From assembly GCA_002711415.1 (NCBI GenBank), contig PARI01000017.1:58502-122501 (forward strand): a DNA stretch of 64,000 nucleotides. The letters are read 5' to 3'. The stretch is from Phycisphaerae bacterium (GTDB taxonomy: Bacteria; Planctomycetota; Phycisphaerae; Phycisphaerales; SM1A02). A model generated the notes under the pieces. The model made no database searches. It worked only from the letters and a program-made list of their open reading frames with translations, and was not told the origin of the DNA. The translations under genes were made by a program, and so were the position numbers. Positions 62,527 through 64,000 of the stretch are shown here, one piece after another; the stretch's first letter is position 1, and the number at the start of each line of letters is the position of its first letter.

Positions 62527-64000
62527 AGCCGGCGGGCATCCGTCCAGTGGGATAACAGCATGCCCAGGTCGGTGCCGTCGACGCGATCGTCACCGTCCAG
62601 GTCGGCCGTGCAGCCGATGCAATCACCCCATGCAGCCAGGAGCAGGGCCAGATCGGTCCCGTTGACGATCCCATCATGATCCAGGTCTCCCGGGATCGAC
62701 ACCAGCTCGATCGCGACCGTGTGCATCAGCCCGCCATCCGCATCGATGAAGAAGCCTACCGGAGGGTCGCATTGCCCCTGGGTGTTGCTGCCCCAGCATT
62801 CCAACTGGCCATCAGGACGGATTGCAACAGCATGCCCCGTTCCGGCAGAGACGTGGCTGAACAGACCTCCAGGCGGCGGGCAGATCGGCTGTCCGGACTT
62901 GGGATCACCGCCCCAGCAGCTGGCGAATCCATCGGTATCCAGCGCGACAGTGAATCCACCTCCTGCATCCACCTGTTCGATCGCAAGCAGCGGCGAATCA
63001 GACTCTCCACTGGCGTTGGATCCCCAGCAGTCGACCAGGCCGCTTCCAGCAAAGGCGCCGCCGCGAATCGCGGCGCTGTGAGTCGAACCGGCGGTGATCG
63101 CCGTGTACATGCCATCGGGCGCATCACACTGTCCCGAGCTGTTCAGTCCCCAGCAAGTGACGGATCCATCAGCCGCCAGCGCGATGTTGTGATGATATCC
63201 GGCATCCAGATCGACGAAGATCCCCTTGGGTCCATCACACTGGCCGAGGGAGTTGTCGCCCCAGCAGTGGATCGTTCCGTCGATCGAAAGCCCGATCGAG
63301 TGGCGTTGACCCGTGGACACCTTCTGGAACTCGATCTCCGGTACATCACACTGGCCATATACCGAAGCGCCCCAGCAGGCCACGGTTCCGTCGACCCGCA
63401 AGGCCATCGCGTGGTTGTATCCGACATCGACCGACACGAAATCCGTGCCCGAGATGCCGCATTGACCCGACTCGTTGGAGCCCCAGCAGACGACCGTGCC
63501 GTCGATCAGCCGTCCCATCGAGTGATGCTGTCCACCGTCCAGGGATTCCATCAGCATTGACGGAGCCCGGCACTGTCCACTGGAATCATCTCCCCAGCAG
63601 TGGACCTGCCCATCGATCCCGATCGCCATGGAGTGGTTCCACCCGCATGCCACATGGGTGTAGATCCCCGCTGGTGCGTCGCACTGCCCATGCTCGTTGC
63701 TGCCCCAGCATGTGATGGTTCCATCGGTTCCAAGTCCGATCGAGTGATACTGGCCGGCCGACACTGCCTGGAACGTGCCATCCGGTTGATCGCACTGGCC
63801 CAGGCTGTTGTCCCCCCAGCAGCTGATTCGCCCATTGTCATCCAGACCGATGGAGTGATAGTTCCCTGCAGCGACCATCTTGAATACGGCCCCCTCCGGC
63901 GGGGTGCACTGGCCAAGCCAGTTGCTCCCCCAGCAGATCGGGACCCCATCAGGATCCAGTGCAATCCCGTGCCACCCGCCGGCGACGACTGACGTGAATC
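62520..64000 (-). CDS. RCC1-like repeat protein with C-terminal dockerin-like domain (start outside window)
   Basis: The frame is open through the right edge, so the 5' end is missing. Eleven full 37-residue repeats follow the pattern V-x-A-G-x-x-H-S-x-x-L-x-x-D-G-x-x-x-C-W-G-x-N-x-x-G-Q-C-D-x-P, plus a twelfth half repeat. Each carries two cysteines, so disulfides are likely. This is the RCC1/BNR propeller type, here rich enough for about two seven-bladed propellers. The tail has two calcium loops (DLDHDGIVNGTDLALLLAAWG and DLDGDDRVDGTDLGMLLSHW). Overlaps the proS stop by 7 bases. Extracellular by family habit; role unknown. Confidence 0.9.
   Translation of the reverse strand, partial: FTSVVAGGWHGIALDPDGVPICWGSNWLGQCTPPEGAVFKMVAAGNYHSIGLDDNGRISCWGDNSLGQCDQPDGTFQAVSAGQYHSIGLGTDGTITCWGSNEHGQCDAPAGIYTHVACGWNHSMAIGIDGQVHCWGDDSSGQCRAPSMLMESLDGGQHHSMGRLIDGTVVCWGSNESGQCGISGTDFVSVDVGYNHAMALRVDGTVACWGASVYGQCDVPEIEFQKVSTGQRHSIGLSIDGTIHCWGDNSLGQCDGPKGIFVDLDAGYHHNIALAADGSVTCWGLNSSGQCDAPDGMYTAITAGSTHSAAIRGGAFAGSGLVDCWGSNASGESDSPLLAIEQVDAGGGFTVALDTDGFASCWGGDPKSGQPICPPPGGLFSHVSAGTGHAVAIRPDGQLECWGSNTQGQCDPPVGFFIDADGGLMHTVAIELVSIPGDLDHDGIVNGTDLALLLAAWGDCIGCTADLDGDDRVDGTDLGMLLSHWTDARRLQ
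62880..64000 (-). repeat. Tandem 111-bp coding repeats of the RCC1-like protein
   Basis: Repeats of 37 codons, best recognised by CCCCAGCA (CWG) recurring about every 111 bases, with two units lengthened by a few codons. Copies differ at many positions, so they are old rather than recently amplified. Confidence 0.8.

Noticed and set aside
1-64000. CRISPR arrays, insertion sequences, prophage, attachment sites, rRNA
   Set aside because: No regularly spaced direct repeats other than the protein-coding RCC1 repeats, no transposase or integrase, no terminal inverted repeats and no rRNA sequence were seen.

Overview
The window looks like part of the chromosome of a planctomycete, most likely of the class Phycisphaerae. 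The evidence is lineage-typical content: two PVC-type heme-binding dehydrogenases, an adjacent PSD1 cytochrome (DUF1549/DUF1553) and DUF1501 pair, Tat-exported Gfo/Idh oxidoreductases and xylose-isomerase-like TIM barrels, a DUF1559-type pseudopilin, and three proteins ending in paired dockerin-like calcium loops (DxDGDGxVxGxDLAxLLxxWG). DNA is GC-rich and densely coded. I saw no insertion sequence, phage gene, CRISPR array, rRNA or replication origin; the only tRNA is tRNA-Ala(GGC).

Layout. 1-3024 (+): end of a PVC dehydrogenase and an EamA transporter. 3008-10210 (-): seven closely packed genes, read from 10210 downward: an unknown protein, an O-antigen-polymerase-like membrane protein, an exported hydroxypyruvate-isomerase-like protein, YceI, a polytopic membrane protein coupled to a GluR0-like glutamate-receptor potassium channel, and xylose isomerase. 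10274-16793 (+): a large PVC dehydrogenase with a PA14-like insert, dCMP deaminase and a Cache-HAMP-SpoIIE phosphatase. 16785-21028 (-): a DUF4190-like protein, an AI-2E transporter, a 0.5 kb structured non-coding stretch and an FG-GAP/Cys-rich/dockerin protein. 21302-24629 (+): three coupled genes for exported sugar metabolism (Gfo/Idh, TIM barrel, PmoA-like). 24624-30066: small membrane proteins, a VOC protein, an OprB-type porin, an HD protein, a Fur regulator and another Tat Gfo/Idh. 30075-38330 (-): DUF1501, PSD1, an endonuclease/phosphatase-family membrane protein, a cytosolic Gfo/Idh, an amidohydrolase and a 40-residue membrane peptide. 38530-43858: a lipoprotein, a pseudopilin, a small unknown protein, a Cys-rich dockerin protein, tRNA-Ala and an S9 peptidase.

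43883-47971 (-): thioredoxin, then a tightly coupled set (folP, an unknown exported protein, a glutathione peroxidase lipoprotein and a chagasin-like lipoprotein). 48087-50162 (+): a MoxR ATPase and an outer-membrane barrel. 50159-54878: a Ser/Thr kinase, a PGRP-type amidase, two lipoproteins coupled to Rex, metF on the other strand and a small unknown protein. 54989-64000: a TPR-like exported protein, a single-pass membrane protein, metG, an AsmA-like protein, a UbiA prenyltransferase diverging from proS, and the start-less end of an RCC1-repeat dockerin protein that runs off the right edge.

Functionally the window combines housekeeping genes (metG, proS, folP, metF, tRNA-Ala, dCMP deaminase, UbiA) with a periplasm-centred heterotroph toolkit for sugar oxidation, isomerisation and uptake, and a set of exported display proteins. 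Several operons are held together by ATGA or TGATG overlaps. Start sites were moved inward from the longest open frame wherever a signal peptide or ribosome-binding site decided it; each case is stated in the entry.
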